In this document: one piece after another, positions 17,557-26,343 of the stretch | How positions within the stretch are numbered: position 1 is the stretch's first letter | Layout of the letters: each line of letters starts with the position of its first letter | Assembly: GCF_013745115.1 (NCBI RefSeq) | Contig: NZ_CP051151.1 | Location: forward strand, 248,001-312,000 | Length of the DNA: 64,000 nt | Source of the DNA: Hujiaoplasma nucleasis | GTDB lineage: Bacteria; Bacillota_I; Bacilli_A; Izemoplasmatales; Hujiaoplasmataceae | Reading direction: 5' to 3' | Position numbers and translations under genes: made by a program | The notes under the pieces: generated by a model | Database searches by the model: none | What the model was told of the DNA's origin: nothing | Seen by the model: only the letters and a program-made list of their open reading frames with translations

Positions 17557-18537
17557 TTATTGATGTGAGAACTTGAATATTATTTGATCTTTATAGGTGT
17601 TTTTCAAAAGTGTATTTTTAAAATTTAAAGGTCCTCTTTGACATTCAAAACACAGACCATAATGCATAGGGTGTTTATTCAAGTGTTTTAGGGGAATTGA
17701 GTTTATATTGTTATGGGTATAGAAGACCATATGATTATAGGTTGAAAACACTTGTAGTTTTCTTTTGCTTATAGGATCATATGCCCAAGCTTTAGGCTCT
17801 ATATCCTTATCAAAGTAATATAAGTCATCATAACCCTTATATGGATGACCTTTTAATGATTTTAATAGAGTATGTAAAGACTTGGCTTGGGTGAAATCAT
17901 AGAGGGGATCTTTATGAACTTGAAGTGTTGAACATTGAAATTCATCAAGAATATGGACAAGGTCAGTGTTGATTTGAACAATATGATTCTCGATAGATGA
18001 TTTTAAGTTTCCAGATAAATTAAAATAAGCATGGTTAGTCAAATTAAAGAAGAACTTTTGATTTGATGAAATATCAAAGTCAATAATTATACTTGAGTTC
18101 TTAATGGTGTAGGTTATTTTTGTTTCGTAGGATACATCATTGATTAATTGTGAATAGTGTAGAAATTCAACAATCGTTTGTTGGTTGTTATCTTGAATTT
18201 CATAGTCAAAATATTTAAATGATAAGGCATCGGACCCACTATGTAGGGTTTGTCTTTGATTTTCATTTTTATCAAATTGATAAGTGTTGTCATCTATAAT
18301 TAATTGACCTTCAGGAATTCTGCCACATATTGGTCCTACGCTTGCGTTTAGGTATATATTATTTTTTATGTAGTCTGTTTCCTTAGGGTAAGCTAATAGA
18401 ATATCCTCATACTTATCAAACTGATCTGGTGTTTGTATTTGATATATCATAGCTCCGTAATTAGATAAGTCAACAATTATACCATTTTGTTCAATATGGA
18501 TAATATCCATGATTTTTGATTTTCTAATTTCGTACAT
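17557..18537 (-). CDS. Aldose 1-epimerase (GalM-like)
   Basis: A 326-residue protein of the aldose epimerase family, which interconverts the alpha and beta anomers of free sugars. Visible landmarks are an N-terminal SVGPICGRIPEGQ segment (the family's GNRIANG-like region, about residues 66-78), the catalytic-His region FFNLTNHAYFNLSG (about 163-176) and a DDLYYF segment near 240. The start is supported by GAGGT 8 bp upstream. It lies last in the leftward MocA-isomerase-YczE operon and probably prepares the imported sugar anomer. Confidence 0.85.
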   Translation of the reverse strand: MYEIRKSKIMDIIHIEQNGIIVDLSNYGAMIYQIQTPDQFDKYEDILLAYPKETDYIKNNIYLNASVGPICGRIPEGQLIIDDNTYQFDKNENQRQTLHSGSDALSFKYFDYEIQDNNQQTIVEFLHYSQLINDVSYETKITYTIKNSSIIIDFDISSNQKFFFNLTNHAYFNLSGNLKSSIENHIVQINTDLVHILDEFQCSTLQVHKDPLYDFTQAKSLHTLLKSLKGHPYKGYDDLYYFDKDIEPKAWAYDPISKRKLQVFSTYNHMVFYTHNNINSIPLKHLNKHPMHYGLCFECQRGPLNFKNTLLKNTYKDQIIFKFSHQ

Positions 18538-18550
18538 TTATATTACCTCA

Positions 18551-19228
18551 CTAATTAGATATTTTTAAAGCTTTGAAATACAAAGTCATGATTGGACTGA
18601 TAAAAACAGTAATAATCATACTTCCGATATTGACCGCACCAAGTGATTGGTCTAAATGATAATAAGTTAAGTATCCAAATATTGCGCCAATGGTAATACC
18701 AGTGAGTTCAATACTTAGTCTAACATATGTAATTTTCTTTGCCTTACTTATTTTTACAAACATTAGCATAAGTTCTTCAAATACAAAGGCTGGAAAATCA
18801 GACTTAACAATTAAAGATAAACCTAGAGGTAATAAGAATAGTCCTAATGTGAAGAAAATGAATTGAATCCATAATATTGATGATTCATAGTCGTGAAAGA
18901 CGGTGAAGTTCCAAAAATCAATACTTATTGCAACAAAAAGAATGGGAAAAACCATTAGTAAGTATCTGTATTTTTTTCTATATGATATAACAATTAGCAT
19001 TAAGGTAAAGGATATTAGGAAGGAAAACATTCCCATGGTTACCCAGGTAATATTTAGGTTTAGATGAAAGAAATCTCTTAGGTTTATTGATACAGTATCC
19101 CAAGCCCCATTTCCTAAATCTGAAGCTTTTATAATGTTGACTGCAAAACCAATGACTAAAAATCCTGTGAGATAGTAAAACAACCTTAGTTTATGTTTCT
19201 TAAGTTGCGAAACTACATTGTATCTCAT
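18551..19228 (-). CDS. YczE/YyaS-like multi-spanning membrane protein
   Basis: A 225-residue integral membrane protein with about five hydrophobic segments. The first carries a conserved-looking stretch (FAVNIIKASDLGNGAWDTV) typical of the YczE/YyaS/YitT-like group. Family function is not established. It is embedded between the TIM-barrel isomerase and the aldose epimerase, with a 1-bp gap upstream and 13 bp downstream, so it is co-transcribed with sugar catabolism. A transport role is possible but not shown. Confidence 0.75.
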   Translation of the reverse strand: MRYNVVSQLKKHKLRLFYYLTGFLVIGFAVNIIKASDLGNGAWDTVSINLRDFFHLNLNITWVTMGMFSFLISFTLMLIVISYRKKYRYLLMVFPILFVAISIDFWNFTVFHDYESSILWIQFIFFTLGLFLLPLGLSLIVKSDFPAFVFEELMLMFVKISKAKKITYVRLSIELTGITIGAIFGYLTYYHLDQSLGAVNIGSMIITVFISPIMTLYFKALKISN

Positions 19229-19229
19229 A

Positions 19230-20141
19230 CTAAATATACTTGACTAAATGATCATAAGAGTTTTTTACAGCCTTTAAAATAGATTCATATGAGTCTTCAT
19301 AATCCTTATCTTCAATCTCAACACATGTAGAGCCCTGGTAATTTGTTTCTTTAAGCTTGTTAATAAAAATTTTCCAATCAATACCGCCTTCACCAGGTAT
19401 TTTTGGTTGCATGTAATTTAGTGGAGGTGTAAAAATACCATATTCATTGATCTTATCCATATCTAATTTGATATCTTTGAAGTGAATATGAAAAATTTTA
19501 TCTTTAAATTCAGATAAAGGTTTTAAGTAATCCATTCTTTGTAAATACAAATGTGATGGATCATAAGCTAATCCAAAATAATCAGAAGGAATTTCTTCAA
19601 ACATTTTTTTCCATATATATGGACTACTAGCAAGGTTTTGACCACCAGGCCACTCATCTTGAGTAAAATACATAGGACAGTTTTCTATTGCAATTTTAAT
19701 TTGCTTTGATTCTGCGTAGCGAATTATTTCCGGCCAGTATTTTTTGAATAGTATAAAGTTTTCTTGGTCACTTATGTATTGGTTTTTTCCAATAAAAGTA
19801 GATACAAGGCTAACTTTTAATTTAACAGCAGCATCTATAAGTTTTTTTATGTGTGAAAAACTTATTTGTCTTTTTTCATCATCTTGATCAAGAGGGTTAG
19901 GGTAATAACCTAAAGCTGCAATTTCAATATTTTTTTTATGAGTGTAATCTAGTATATATTGGATTTTTTCGTCCGATAAAGTATCCAAATCTATATGGGT
20001 TACTCCAGCATATCTTCTTGATGCTTTTGATTTTGGCCAACAGGCTAATTCTACTGATTGGTAACCATAACTAGAAGCTATATCAATAACTTCTTCAAAA
20101 GTTTGATCGGCTAAAATTGCACTTAATAAACCTAGTTTCAT
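19230..20141 (-). CDS. Sugar phosphate isomerase/epimerase (AP-endonuclease-2 fold)
   Basis: A 303-residue TIM-barrel protein of the xylose-isomerase-like group. Likely metal ligands are Glu in AIENCPM, Asp and His in YDPSHLYLQ, His in FHIHFKD and Glu in CVEIEDKD. ATG 20141 is chosen because AAGGAGTG (plus-strand 20148-20155) lies 6 bp upstream; a longer GTG start would fall in that site. It follows the MocA-type oxidoreductase, a classic pairing for oxidised sugar or inositol catabolism. The substrate is unknown. Confidence 0.87.
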   Translation of the reverse strand: MKLGLLSAILADQTFEEVIDIASSYGYQSVELACWPKSKASRRYAGVTHIDLDTLSDEKIQYILDYTHKKNIEIAALGYYPNPLDQDDEKRQISFSHIKKLIDAAVKLKVSLVSTFIGKNQYISDQENFILFKKYWPEIIRYAESKQIKIAIENCPMYFTQDEWPGGQNLASSPYIWKKMFEEIPSDYFGLAYDPSHLYLQRMDYLKPLSEFKDKIFHIHFKDIKLDMDKINEYGIFTPPLNYMQPKIPGEGGIDWKIFINKLKETNYQGSTCVEIEDKDYEDSYESILKAVKNSYDHLVKYI

Positions 20142-20146
20142 AAAAA

Positions 20147-21262
20147 TCACTCCTTAATTTTTATCCATTGTTGTTTTTTAGAAGACTCATATATTTTATC
20201 ACATAATATCATTTGTCTTAAGCCATCTTTGAAGGTGGCATAATGTTTTTCTTTTGGTTGATGATAAACTTCTTTAAAAACATGTTTAATAGCATCTGGA
20301 AAACCTTCGGTATGACCTGCAGGATATTCTGTAGAAGAAGCAGCAAATATATTTGGATCTTTAGGAATGACAAGATTTGCTTGATCACGTTGGCCGACTT
20401 TTATGGTCTCTAAATCGGTTAAAGACCATTGTAAAGAAGACTTTGTTCCTGATATTAATAAGTTTAAGTTATTTTTATGACCGGCAGCCATTTGAGAAAT
20501 GTTTGCATTACCAATAGCTCCATTAGAAAATCTAAACATTATAAGGGCTAAATCTTCAGTGTCAATAGGTATTTCTTGGTATTGATCATCTTTTTTGTTA
20601 GAGAAAGATTCCACATTACTAAGAGGTTTCTTTCTATTTTTGTAATGAGTTTTAAATTCTGCAAATACTTCTGTGATTTCTAAACCAGTTAAATATTCAA
20701 CCAAATCCATCCAATGTGAACCAATATCAGCCACAGCCCTTGTAAGACCTGACTCTTTAGCGTTTAATCTCCATGAGTAATCTGTATCATATAGAAGCCA
20801 ATCTTGTAAGTAACCGCCTGTAATACTGATAATATCACCAATTGAATTTTCTTTAATCATTGATTTCATTTGTATGTTACTTGGATATAGTCTGTTATGG
20901 AAATTAACAGCATTGATTAGGTTTTTATCTATTGCTATTTGATTTAGAATTTTAGCTTCTTCAACTGAGAAGGTCATTGGCTTCTCTAAAACAACATTGA
21001 TATTGTGTTCTAAAGCATATTTTGCTATTTCAAAATGAGTATTGTTTGGTGTACATATATGGATGAAATCAGGTTTGACTTCATCTATCATTATTTTATA
21101 ATCATTGTATGCTTGATCAATATGAAGTTTTTTTGCTTTGTCTTCAACATTATATCTATCAACTAAAGCTACAACATCAACACTTCCTAATCGTCTTAAG
21201 GCTTCTACATGCGCTACACCTATAAAACCTGCACCAATGATTCCTGTTCTAAATTTTTTCAT
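20147..21262 (-). CDS. Gfo/Idh/MocA-family NAD(P)-dependent oxidoreductase
   Basis: A 371-residue dehydrogenase with an N-terminal Rossmann fold (GAGFIGVAHVEALRRLG, about residues 10-26) and the family EKPM motif (about 92-95), whose Lys is catalytic. The C-terminal alpha/beta domain contains the GSHWMDL segment (about 177-183) with the likely active-site His. It is first in the leftward operon, with AAGGAGTG before the start. It probably oxidises the sugar imported by the divergent ABC system. Confidence 0.9.
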   Translation of the reverse strand: MKKFRTGIIGAGFIGVAHVEALRRLGSVDVVALVDRYNVEDKAKKLHIDQAYNDYKIMIDEVKPDFIHICTPNNTHFEIAKYALEHNINVVLEKPMTFSVEEAKILNQIAIDKNLINAVNFHNRLYPSNIQMKSMIKENSIGDIISITGGYLQDWLLYDTDYSWRLNAKESGLTRAVADIGSHWMDLVEYLTGLEITEVFAEFKTHYKNRKKPLSNVESFSNKKDDQYQEIPIDTEDLALIMFRFSNGAIGNANISQMAAGHKNNLNLLISGTKSSLQWSLTDLETIKVGQRDQANLVIPKDPNIFAASSTEYPAGHTEGFPDAIKHVFKEVYHQPKEKHYATFKDGLRQMILCDKIYESSKKQQWIKIKE

Positions 21263-21290
21263 AATTTCACTCCTTAATAATTAATTATGC

Positions 21291-21336
21291 TAAACGTTTA
21301 CATCGATATTATACATATTATTTTTCATTATTGCAA
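21291..21336 (-). promoter_or_regulatory. Promoter and LacI-type operator of the MocA operon
   Basis: On the minus strand, TTGCAA (21331-21336) and TATAAT (21308-21313) are spaced by 17 bp. The predicted start falls near 21301, inside the palindrome TAAACGTTTA (21291-21300), a typical LacI/GalR operator core. The longer string TAAACGTTTACATCG is repeated, with one mismatch, at the divergent promoter. Confidence 0.75.
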
Positions 21337-21386
21337 CGAAATAAAGCGATAATTTGTAAATTATTAAAAAAAATTAAATTCGATTC

Positions 21387-21436
21387 TTGACAGTATGGTC
21401 CTATGTGATATAATAATTTTGTAATCGTTTACATCG
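21387..21436 (+). promoter_or_regulatory. Promoter and LacI-type operator of the lacI-ABC operon
   Basis: TTGACA (21387-21392) and an extended TGATATAAT (-10 at 21409-21414) are spaced by 16 bp. The operator GTAATCGTTTAC (21421-21432) lies at the predicted transcription start. TAATCGTTTACATCG (21422-21436) matches 14 of 15 bases of the site controlling the opposite operon. Confidence 0.8.
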
Positions 21437-21486
21437 TTTTTATAAAAATTTCACATAGATAAAAGAAGAAATGAGAGGATAAAATT

Positions 21487-22476
21487 ATGAATATTAAGGA
21501 CATTGCTGAGATATGCGGTCTTTCTGTTGCGACGATTTCTCGGGTAATTAACAATGATCCTCGGGTTGCTGATTCAACAAGAAAAAAAGTATTATCCGTT
21601 ATTGAAAAACATAATTTTATGCCTAATATCACGGGTAGGTCATTAAGGACTCAAAAATCAAATAAAATTTTAGTTTTACTTCCTACCATGGATAATCAGT
21701 TTTATACATCAATTATTGAAGGTATTCAAGATAAGGCTGAAGAAAAAAATTACGCTACTTTGGTTGCCGTAACAAATCTTGACCAGACTAAAGAATTAAA
21801 ATATCTTGATATGCTTAAAATGAATCATGTGGATGGTTGTATCAGTTTATTTAATACTTTAGACCCTGAAAAAATTAATCAATTGTCTTCTAAATTTCCT
21901 TTTGTTCAGTGTTGTGAAAAAACCATTGGCGCTGATGTTTCTAATGTAGTCATCGATAATGAAACTGCAGTATTTGAAACGACTAGTGAGTTTATTAAAA
22001 ATGGTCATAAAACAATTGCCTTTATTAGTGGTGATTATTATAAGTATTCTGAACGTAGTAGAGAGGCTGGTTTTAGAAGAGCTCATCAACAGGCTGATAT
22101 GTTTCTTGATGAAAAGTTAATTATTAAGCATTTTTATAAATATACTGATGGAGCAGATGCAGTCAAATATTTGATGCATTTAGAAAAAATGCCTACAGCC
22201 ATTGTATGTGCGTCGGATTCCTTAGCCATTGGAGCTATATCTGAATTAAAGAAGAACGATTACAAAGTGGGTAAAGATATTTTCGTTATTGGTTTTGATA
22301 ATACATCGATTACAGAGTTTTATAATCCATCTATATCTTCGATAGCACAACCTAGATATGAATTGGGTCAAGAAGCTTTTAATTTATTGCATCAAAAGTT
22401 AATTAATATTCATTCAACAAATAAGAAGATTATCTTACCATACAAGATTATTCATAGAGAATCAACAGGTTATTAA
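21487..22476 (+). CDS. LacI-family regulator of the divergent sugar locus
   Basis: A 329-residue regulator with the LacI helix-turn-helix (NIKDIAEICGLSVATISRVI, residues 2-21) and a periplasmic-binding-protein-like effector domain. It is the first gene of the rightward operon. Near-identical operators at both divergent starts suggest that it controls its own operon (importer) and the leftward catabolic operon. The likely inducer is the transported sugar. Confidence 0.92.
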   Translation: MNIKDIAEICGLSVATISRVINNDPRVADSTRKKVLSVIEKHNFMPNITGRSLRTQKSNKILVLLPTMDNQFYTSIIEGIQDKAEEKNYATLVAVTNLDQTKELKYLDMLKMNHVDGCISLFNTLDPEKINQLSSKFPFVQCCEKTIGADVSNVVIDNETAVFETTSEFIKNGHKTIAFISGDYYKYSERSREAGFRRAHQQADMFLDEKLIIKHFYKYTDGADAVKYLMHLEKMPTAIVCASDSLAIGAISELKKNDYKVGKDIFVIGFDNTSITEFYNPSISSIAQPRYELGQEAFNLLHQKLINIHSTNKKIILPYKIIHRESTGY

Positions 22477-22539
22477 TTAAGAAGTTTATTATATTTTAAT
22501 ATAATTGACTATACAAAAATTCTAGGAGGAGAAAAAGAA

Positions 22540-23547
22540 ATGAAAAAAGTTTTAATGATGTTTTTAGCATTATTTGCCATGGTAGGCTTAGTCGCTTGCG
22601 GTGGAGACGATGACCAAAAAGTATTGGCTGTTATTATGCCAAATGCAACACACGGTTTTACTGGTGAATCTGTAAAACATGCTACTGCAGCTGCTGAAAG
22701 ATTAGCAACTGAAGCTGGTTATGATTATCGAGTATACACATCGGGAGATGTTACTGCTCAGGCTCAACAAATTGAAACAGCAATTGCTGAAGAAGTTGAT
22801 GTAATTGTATTGTGGCCACATAATGGTGATGAATTAAAACAAACTGCACAATCTATTTTAGATGCTAACATTCCGTTAATTGTATATGACAGATTGATTA
22901 CAAATTTTGATGAAGATGCAGAATTAATGGGAGATAACGAAACCATTGGTGAAGAAACAGGTTTATATTTTAATGATTATTTCGCTACAGAATTAGCGGC
23001 TGGTCAAGTAAATATTCTTGAGTTCAAAGGGGATAATTCAACTGTTCCTACGCAACGTTCTGATGGATTCTGGTCTACAGCTAATGATAACTTTAATTTA
23101 GTTCAAGATTGGTCAACTGGATGGAGTAAATCAACAGCACAAACACAAATGGAAACTTTCTTAAATTCAAGTGAACAAGCTACAATTGAATCAATTAAAG
23201 CAGTTTTCACACATGATGCTGAAGTTGCTGCTGGTGTCCTTCAAGCAATCGAAGGTTATCAAGGTAGTGCAACAATTAATATTGAATTAGTATCTGCAGT
23301 AAGTGCTTCAAGAGAATTATTAGGTATGTTTGATCATTACGAAAATCTTGGTATTGACCAAGTTACATTCTCATTCTCACCAGCGATGGTTGTAGAAGCG
23401 ATTGAATTAGCAGTTGATATTCTTGATGGCGAAGATGTTTCAGGATTATACTTAGTAGAAACTGAAATGGTAGATAATGGAAACTATGAAACATTCATGG
23501 AAGGTCCAGTATACACATTAAGATATTCTTTAGAAGAAGAAGAATAA
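22540..23547 (+). CDS. RbsB-like sugar-binding lipoprotein
   Basis: A 335-residue lipoprotein; lipobox LVAC gives a lipidated Cys at residue 20. The mature part is a two-lobed type-1 periplasmic-binding-protein fold of the ribose/galactose/xylose group, with the start motif LAVIMPNATHGFTGESV and DVIVLWPHNGDELK. AGGAGG precedes the start. It delivers a monosaccharide to the ATPase and permease encoded next. Which sugar cannot be told from the sequence. Confidence 0.9.
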   Translation: MKKVLMMFLALFAMVGLVACGGDDDQKVLAVIMPNATHGFTGESVKHATAAAERLATEAGYDYRVYTSGDVTAQAQQIETAIAEEVDVIVLWPHNGDELKQTAQSILDANIPLIVYDRLITNFDEDAELMGDNETIGEETGLYFNDYFATELAAGQVNILEFKGDNSTVPTQRSDGFWSTANDNFNLVQDWSTGWSKSTAQTQMETFLNSSEQATIESIKAVFTHDAEVAAGVLQAIEGYQGSATINIELVSAVSASRELLGMFDHYENLGIDQVTFSFSPAMVVEAIELAVDILDGEDVSGLYLVETEMVDNGNYETFMEGPVYTLRYSLEEEE

Positions 23548-23564
23548 AAATCTAATAATGAATG

Positions 23565-23588
23565 GTCGGTTAGATTTTTCTAACCGAC
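23565..23588 (+). terminator. Intergenic hairpin, probable attenuator
   Basis: A perfect 10-bp stem GTCGGTTAGA/TCTAACCGAC has a TTTT loop and sits just after the binding-protein gene. The T-rich tail is interrupted (TCATTTCATTTTTT), so it probably trims or protects the mRNA, giving more binding protein than ATPase and permease. Confidence 0.65.
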
Positions 23589-23622
23589 TCATTTCATTTT
23601 TTGCTTGAAGGAGTTGAAAGAC

Positions 23623-25119
23623 ATGGTTGTAGAGTTTCAAAACATTTATAAAAACTTCAATGCAGTTAAAGCCTTAGAAAATGTATCCTTTAAAATTGGT
23701 GATTCAGAAATTCATGGATTACTTGGGGAAAATGGTGCTGGTAAGAGTACTTTAATGAACATTTTAGGGGGTGTATTGCCACCAACGAGTGGAAAAATCG
23801 TAATCGATGGTGTTGAATACGCACATTTAACGCCAGTTTTAGCATCTGAATTAGGAATAAACTTCATTCATCAAGAATTAAATTTGGTGAATGATTTAAA
23901 AGTATACGAGAATTTATTCATTCATCGAGAAATTACTAAGCACAAGATATTTTTAGATAAGAAAACTATGATAAAAAAATCTTACGAGATTTTTAATCGT
24001 TTAAACATAGATATTAATCCTACTGTTTTTGTCAGTCAATTAGATACTTTGCAAAAGCAATTAGTTGAAATTGCAAGGGCTATATTGTTTGAATCTAAGT
24101 TAATTATAATGGATGAACCGACAACAGCTTTAACTAATAAAGAAATAGATAATTTATTTAATATTATGAGAGATTTAAAGAAAAATGGAATTTCTTGTAT
24201 CTATATTTCTCATAAAATGCCTGAATTATTTGCAATTTGTGATAGGTATACGGTTCTTAGAAATGGTAAATTTATTGCTAGTGGTGATTTTAAAGATATA
24301 GATGAGGATAAGGCTACTGAATTGCTTGTAGGTAGAAGCATAGTAGAAGACAAGGATATTCATCGAGAACAACTCAATACTGAAACCGTCCTTCAAGTTA
24401 TAGAATTAACATCAGAGCCTTATTTTAGAGATATTTCTTTTGAAGTAAAGAAAGGTGAAGTTATTGTTATTACTGGTTTATTTGGTGATGGTCGCGGTGA
24501 ATTAAGTGAAGCTTTATTTGGTGCCCGAGATATCAATAAAGGTAAAATTTTAAAAAATGGAATAGAACTACCTATTCAATCCATTAAGAAGATGATGAGG
24601 TCTGGAGTAGGGATGATACCTAGAGACCGTAAAGAAAGATCAATTATTAAGGATATGAATATTTTAAATAATGTATCAATGGCTCATTTTAATTCTGATC
24701 ATAAAAGCCTCTTGATATCAGATAAAGAAGAGATAGATAGATTTAAGAAAAACCAAGAGATTACTAACATTAAAGTAGGTAGTCCGAAAGACTCAATTAC
24801 TTCTTTGTCTGGAGGTAACCAACAAAAAGTAATTTTTGCAAGATGGTTTGAACTTGATTCAGACGTCTATATACTTGACAATCCAACACAAGGAATTGAT
24901 GTGGGTGCTAAATTTGAAATATATAAATTAATAGACGAGTTAAGTAAAAAAGGGAAAGCGATTATTGTATTTTCTTCAGAATTTCCAGAAATATATAAAA
25001 TAGCCCATAGATGTATTGTTATGTATAAGGGTTCAATTAACAAAATACTGAATCATGATGAGTTGACGGAAAGAGATGTCATGTATTATTCAACTGGTTC
25101 AAATAGAAAGGAGTCTTAA
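23623..25119 (+). CDS. RbsA/MglA-type sugar ABC ATPase with two ABC domains
   Basis: A 498-residue tandem ATPase. Domain 1 (about 3-235) has Walker A GENGAGKST and Walker B LIIMDEPTTAL. Domain 2 (about 250-495) has a degenerate P-loop region (GLFGDGRGEL), the signature LSGGNQQK and YILDNPTQGIDVG. This degenerate second P-loop is usual for RbsA/MglA-type proteins. ATG 23623 is chosen over TTG 23605 because AAGGAG (23608-23613) lies 9 bp before it. It works with the adjacent binding protein and permease. Confidence 0.92.
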   Translation: MVVEFQNIYKNFNAVKALENVSFKIGDSEIHGLLGENGAGKSTLMNILGGVLPPTSGKIVIDGVEYAHLTPVLASELGINFIHQELNLVNDLKVYENLFIHREITKHKIFLDKKTMIKKSYEIFNRLNIDINPTVFVSQLDTLQKQLVEIARAILFESKLIIMDEPTTALTNKEIDNLFNIMRDLKKNGISCIYISHKMPELFAICDRYTVLRNGKFIASGDFKDIDEDKATELLVGRSIVEDKDIHREQLNTETVLQVIELTSEPYFRDISFEVKKGEVIVITGLFGDGRGELSEALFGARDINKGKILKNGIELPIQSIKKMMRSGVGMIPRDRKERSIIKDMNILNNVSMAHFNSDHKSLLISDKEEIDRFKKNQEITNIKVGSPKDSITSLSGGNQQKVIFARWFELDSDVYILDNPTQGIDVGAKFEIYKLIDELSKKGKAIIVFSSEFPEIYKIAHRCIVMYKGSINKILNHDELTERDVMYYSTGSNRKES

Positions 25120-25120
25120 T

Positions 25121-26203
25121 ATGAAGGGTTCGGCGAGAGAAAATCATTCATCATTGAAAGACAAAATAAAAGATTATTATCAACAAAAAGGTAAGGCACA
25201 ATTAAAGTCATTACTTATCAATCATAATTATGTAATTTCTTTAATTTTACTACTCATATTAGGACGTATTGCTTCTGATAACTTTTTGAGTTTTAATAGT
25301 TTGATGGCTTTAATGAGATCTTCAGCTATTATTGGGATAATTGCTTTAGGTATGACTTTGGTTATTATTTCAGGTAATATTGACTTATCAGTGGGGTCTT
25401 TAATGGCTTTGGTAGCTGCCAATACTGCCATTGTATTTAATGGTACTCATAATGTCTTTATTACTTTGTTATTTGCTTTAGCTTTTGGAGCATTCTTAGG
25501 TTTTGTTAATGGTGTTTTCATTGGTAAGGCTAAAGTAGCTGCCTTTATTGTTACTTTAGCAACCATGGCAGCTTATAGATCATTGACCATACAGCAAGGT
25601 GAAGGTGGGCCTGTTTTGATTGATGGGGATGCCTTTATGGAGACTTATAGAAAAGTTGGTTATAGTTCATTCTTGAATGTTCCCTATGTTGTTTGGATTT
25701 TCGTGATTATAACAATATTAATTATCATTTTAATGACTAAAACAAAGTTTGGACGATATGTATATGCAGTTGGGTCAAACGAAAAAGCTGCAAGATTAAG
25801 TGGTATTAACGTTGATAGAATCAAAATATATATCTTCTCTATCACTGGTTTATTAACTGGATTGGCTTCATTTATTTATGTTTCTAGATTTGGATCAGTT
25901 GATACTGCAACTGCAGGAAAGTCATTTGAATTAGATGCTATTGCCGCTGTAGCTATTGGTGGAACTTCAATGGCTGGTGGTAAAGGTTTTATTCAAGGAA
26001 CTTTCTTTGGAATTATTGTTCTTTACTCAATTAATGCTGTTTTAACAGCCTTTAAAGTACCATCATTTGTCAATGATTTAATTAAGGGCATCTTGATTCT
26101 TGGTGCTGTTTTATTGCAAAAAGTATTGAATGAAAGAAAATCTGGTTCTGCTAATGGAAATATTTTTAAAAATATTTTTAGTAGATTCACAAAAAAAGCA
26201 TAA
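25121..26203 (+). CDS. RbsC-like sugar ABC transporter permease
   Basis: A 360-residue permease with a charged N-terminus (about 1-40), then about eight to ten hydrophobic segments. Family hallmarks are GMTLVIISGNIDLSVGS (about 86-102) and VAIGGTSMAGGKG (about 276-288). The start follows AAAGGAG and lies 1 bp after the ATPase stop. It is the last gene of the operon, followed by a strong terminator. Confidence 0.92.
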   Translation: MKGSARENHSSLKDKIKDYYQQKGKAQLKSLLINHNYVISLILLLILGRIASDNFLSFNSLMALMRSSAIIGIIALGMTLVIISGNIDLSVGSLMALVAANTAIVFNGTHNVFITLLFALAFGAFLGFVNGVFIGKAKVAAFIVTLATMAAYRSLTIQQGEGGPVLIDGDAFMETYRKVGYSSFLNVPYVVWIFVIITILIIILMTKTKFGRYVYAVGSNEKAARLSGINVDRIKIYIFSITGLLTGLASFIYVSRFGSVDTATAGKSFELDAIAAVAIGGTSMAGGKGFIQGTFFGIIVLYSINAVLTAFKVPSFVNDLIKGILILGAVLLQKVLNERKSGSANGNIFKNIFSRFTKKA

Positions 26204-26219
26204 AAATAATTTTATATGA

Positions 26220-26248
26220 GTTCTAACTTTAAGTTAGAACTTTTTTTT
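26220..26248 (+). terminator. Intrinsic terminator after the RbsC-like gene
   Basis: An 8-bp or longer stem GTTCTAAC/GTTAGAAC (26220-26227 with 26233-26240) is followed directly by eight T residues. It separates the sugar importer operon from the heat-shock operon. Confidence 0.9.
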
Positions 26249-26257
26249 AACAGAAAT

Positions 26258-26284
26258 TTAGCACTCAAAACTTGACATTGCTAA
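26258..26284 (+). promoter_or_regulatory. CIRCE element 1 (HrcA operator), overlapping the -35
   Basis: TTAGCACTC, a 9-nt spacer, then CATTGCTAA. The left arm is a perfect CIRCE half and the right arm matches GAGTGCTAA at 7 of 9 positions. It covers the -35 box (TTGACA, 26272-26277), so HrcA binding would block RNA polymerase. Confidence 0.8.
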
Positions 26285-26300
26285 ATGACTTTAGTATAAT
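26272..26300 (+). promoter_or_regulatory. Promoter of the hrcA-dnaJ operon
   Basis: A consensus sigma-70 promoter: TTGACA (26272-26277), a 17-bp spacer, and TATAAT (26295-26300). It lies between and partly within the two CIRCE elements. Confidence 0.9.
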
Positions 26301-26304
26301 ATCA

Positions 26305-26331
26305 TTAGCATTTAGAAATAATGAGTGCTAA
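26305..26331 (+). promoter_or_regulatory. CIRCE element 2 (HrcA operator), at the transcription start
   Basis: TTAGCATTT, a 9-nt spacer, then GAGTGCTAA. The right arm is a perfect CIRCE half and the left arm matches 7 of 9 positions. It starts 4 bp after the -10 box, so it spans the predicted transcription start. Confidence 0.85.
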
Positions 26332-26343
26332 AGGGGTGTTGGA

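Noticed and set aside
26258-26331. One CIRCE element with a 56-bp gap between perfect halves
   Set aside because: Each perfect half has its own imperfect partner at the standard 9-nt spacing, so two elements explain the sequence better.
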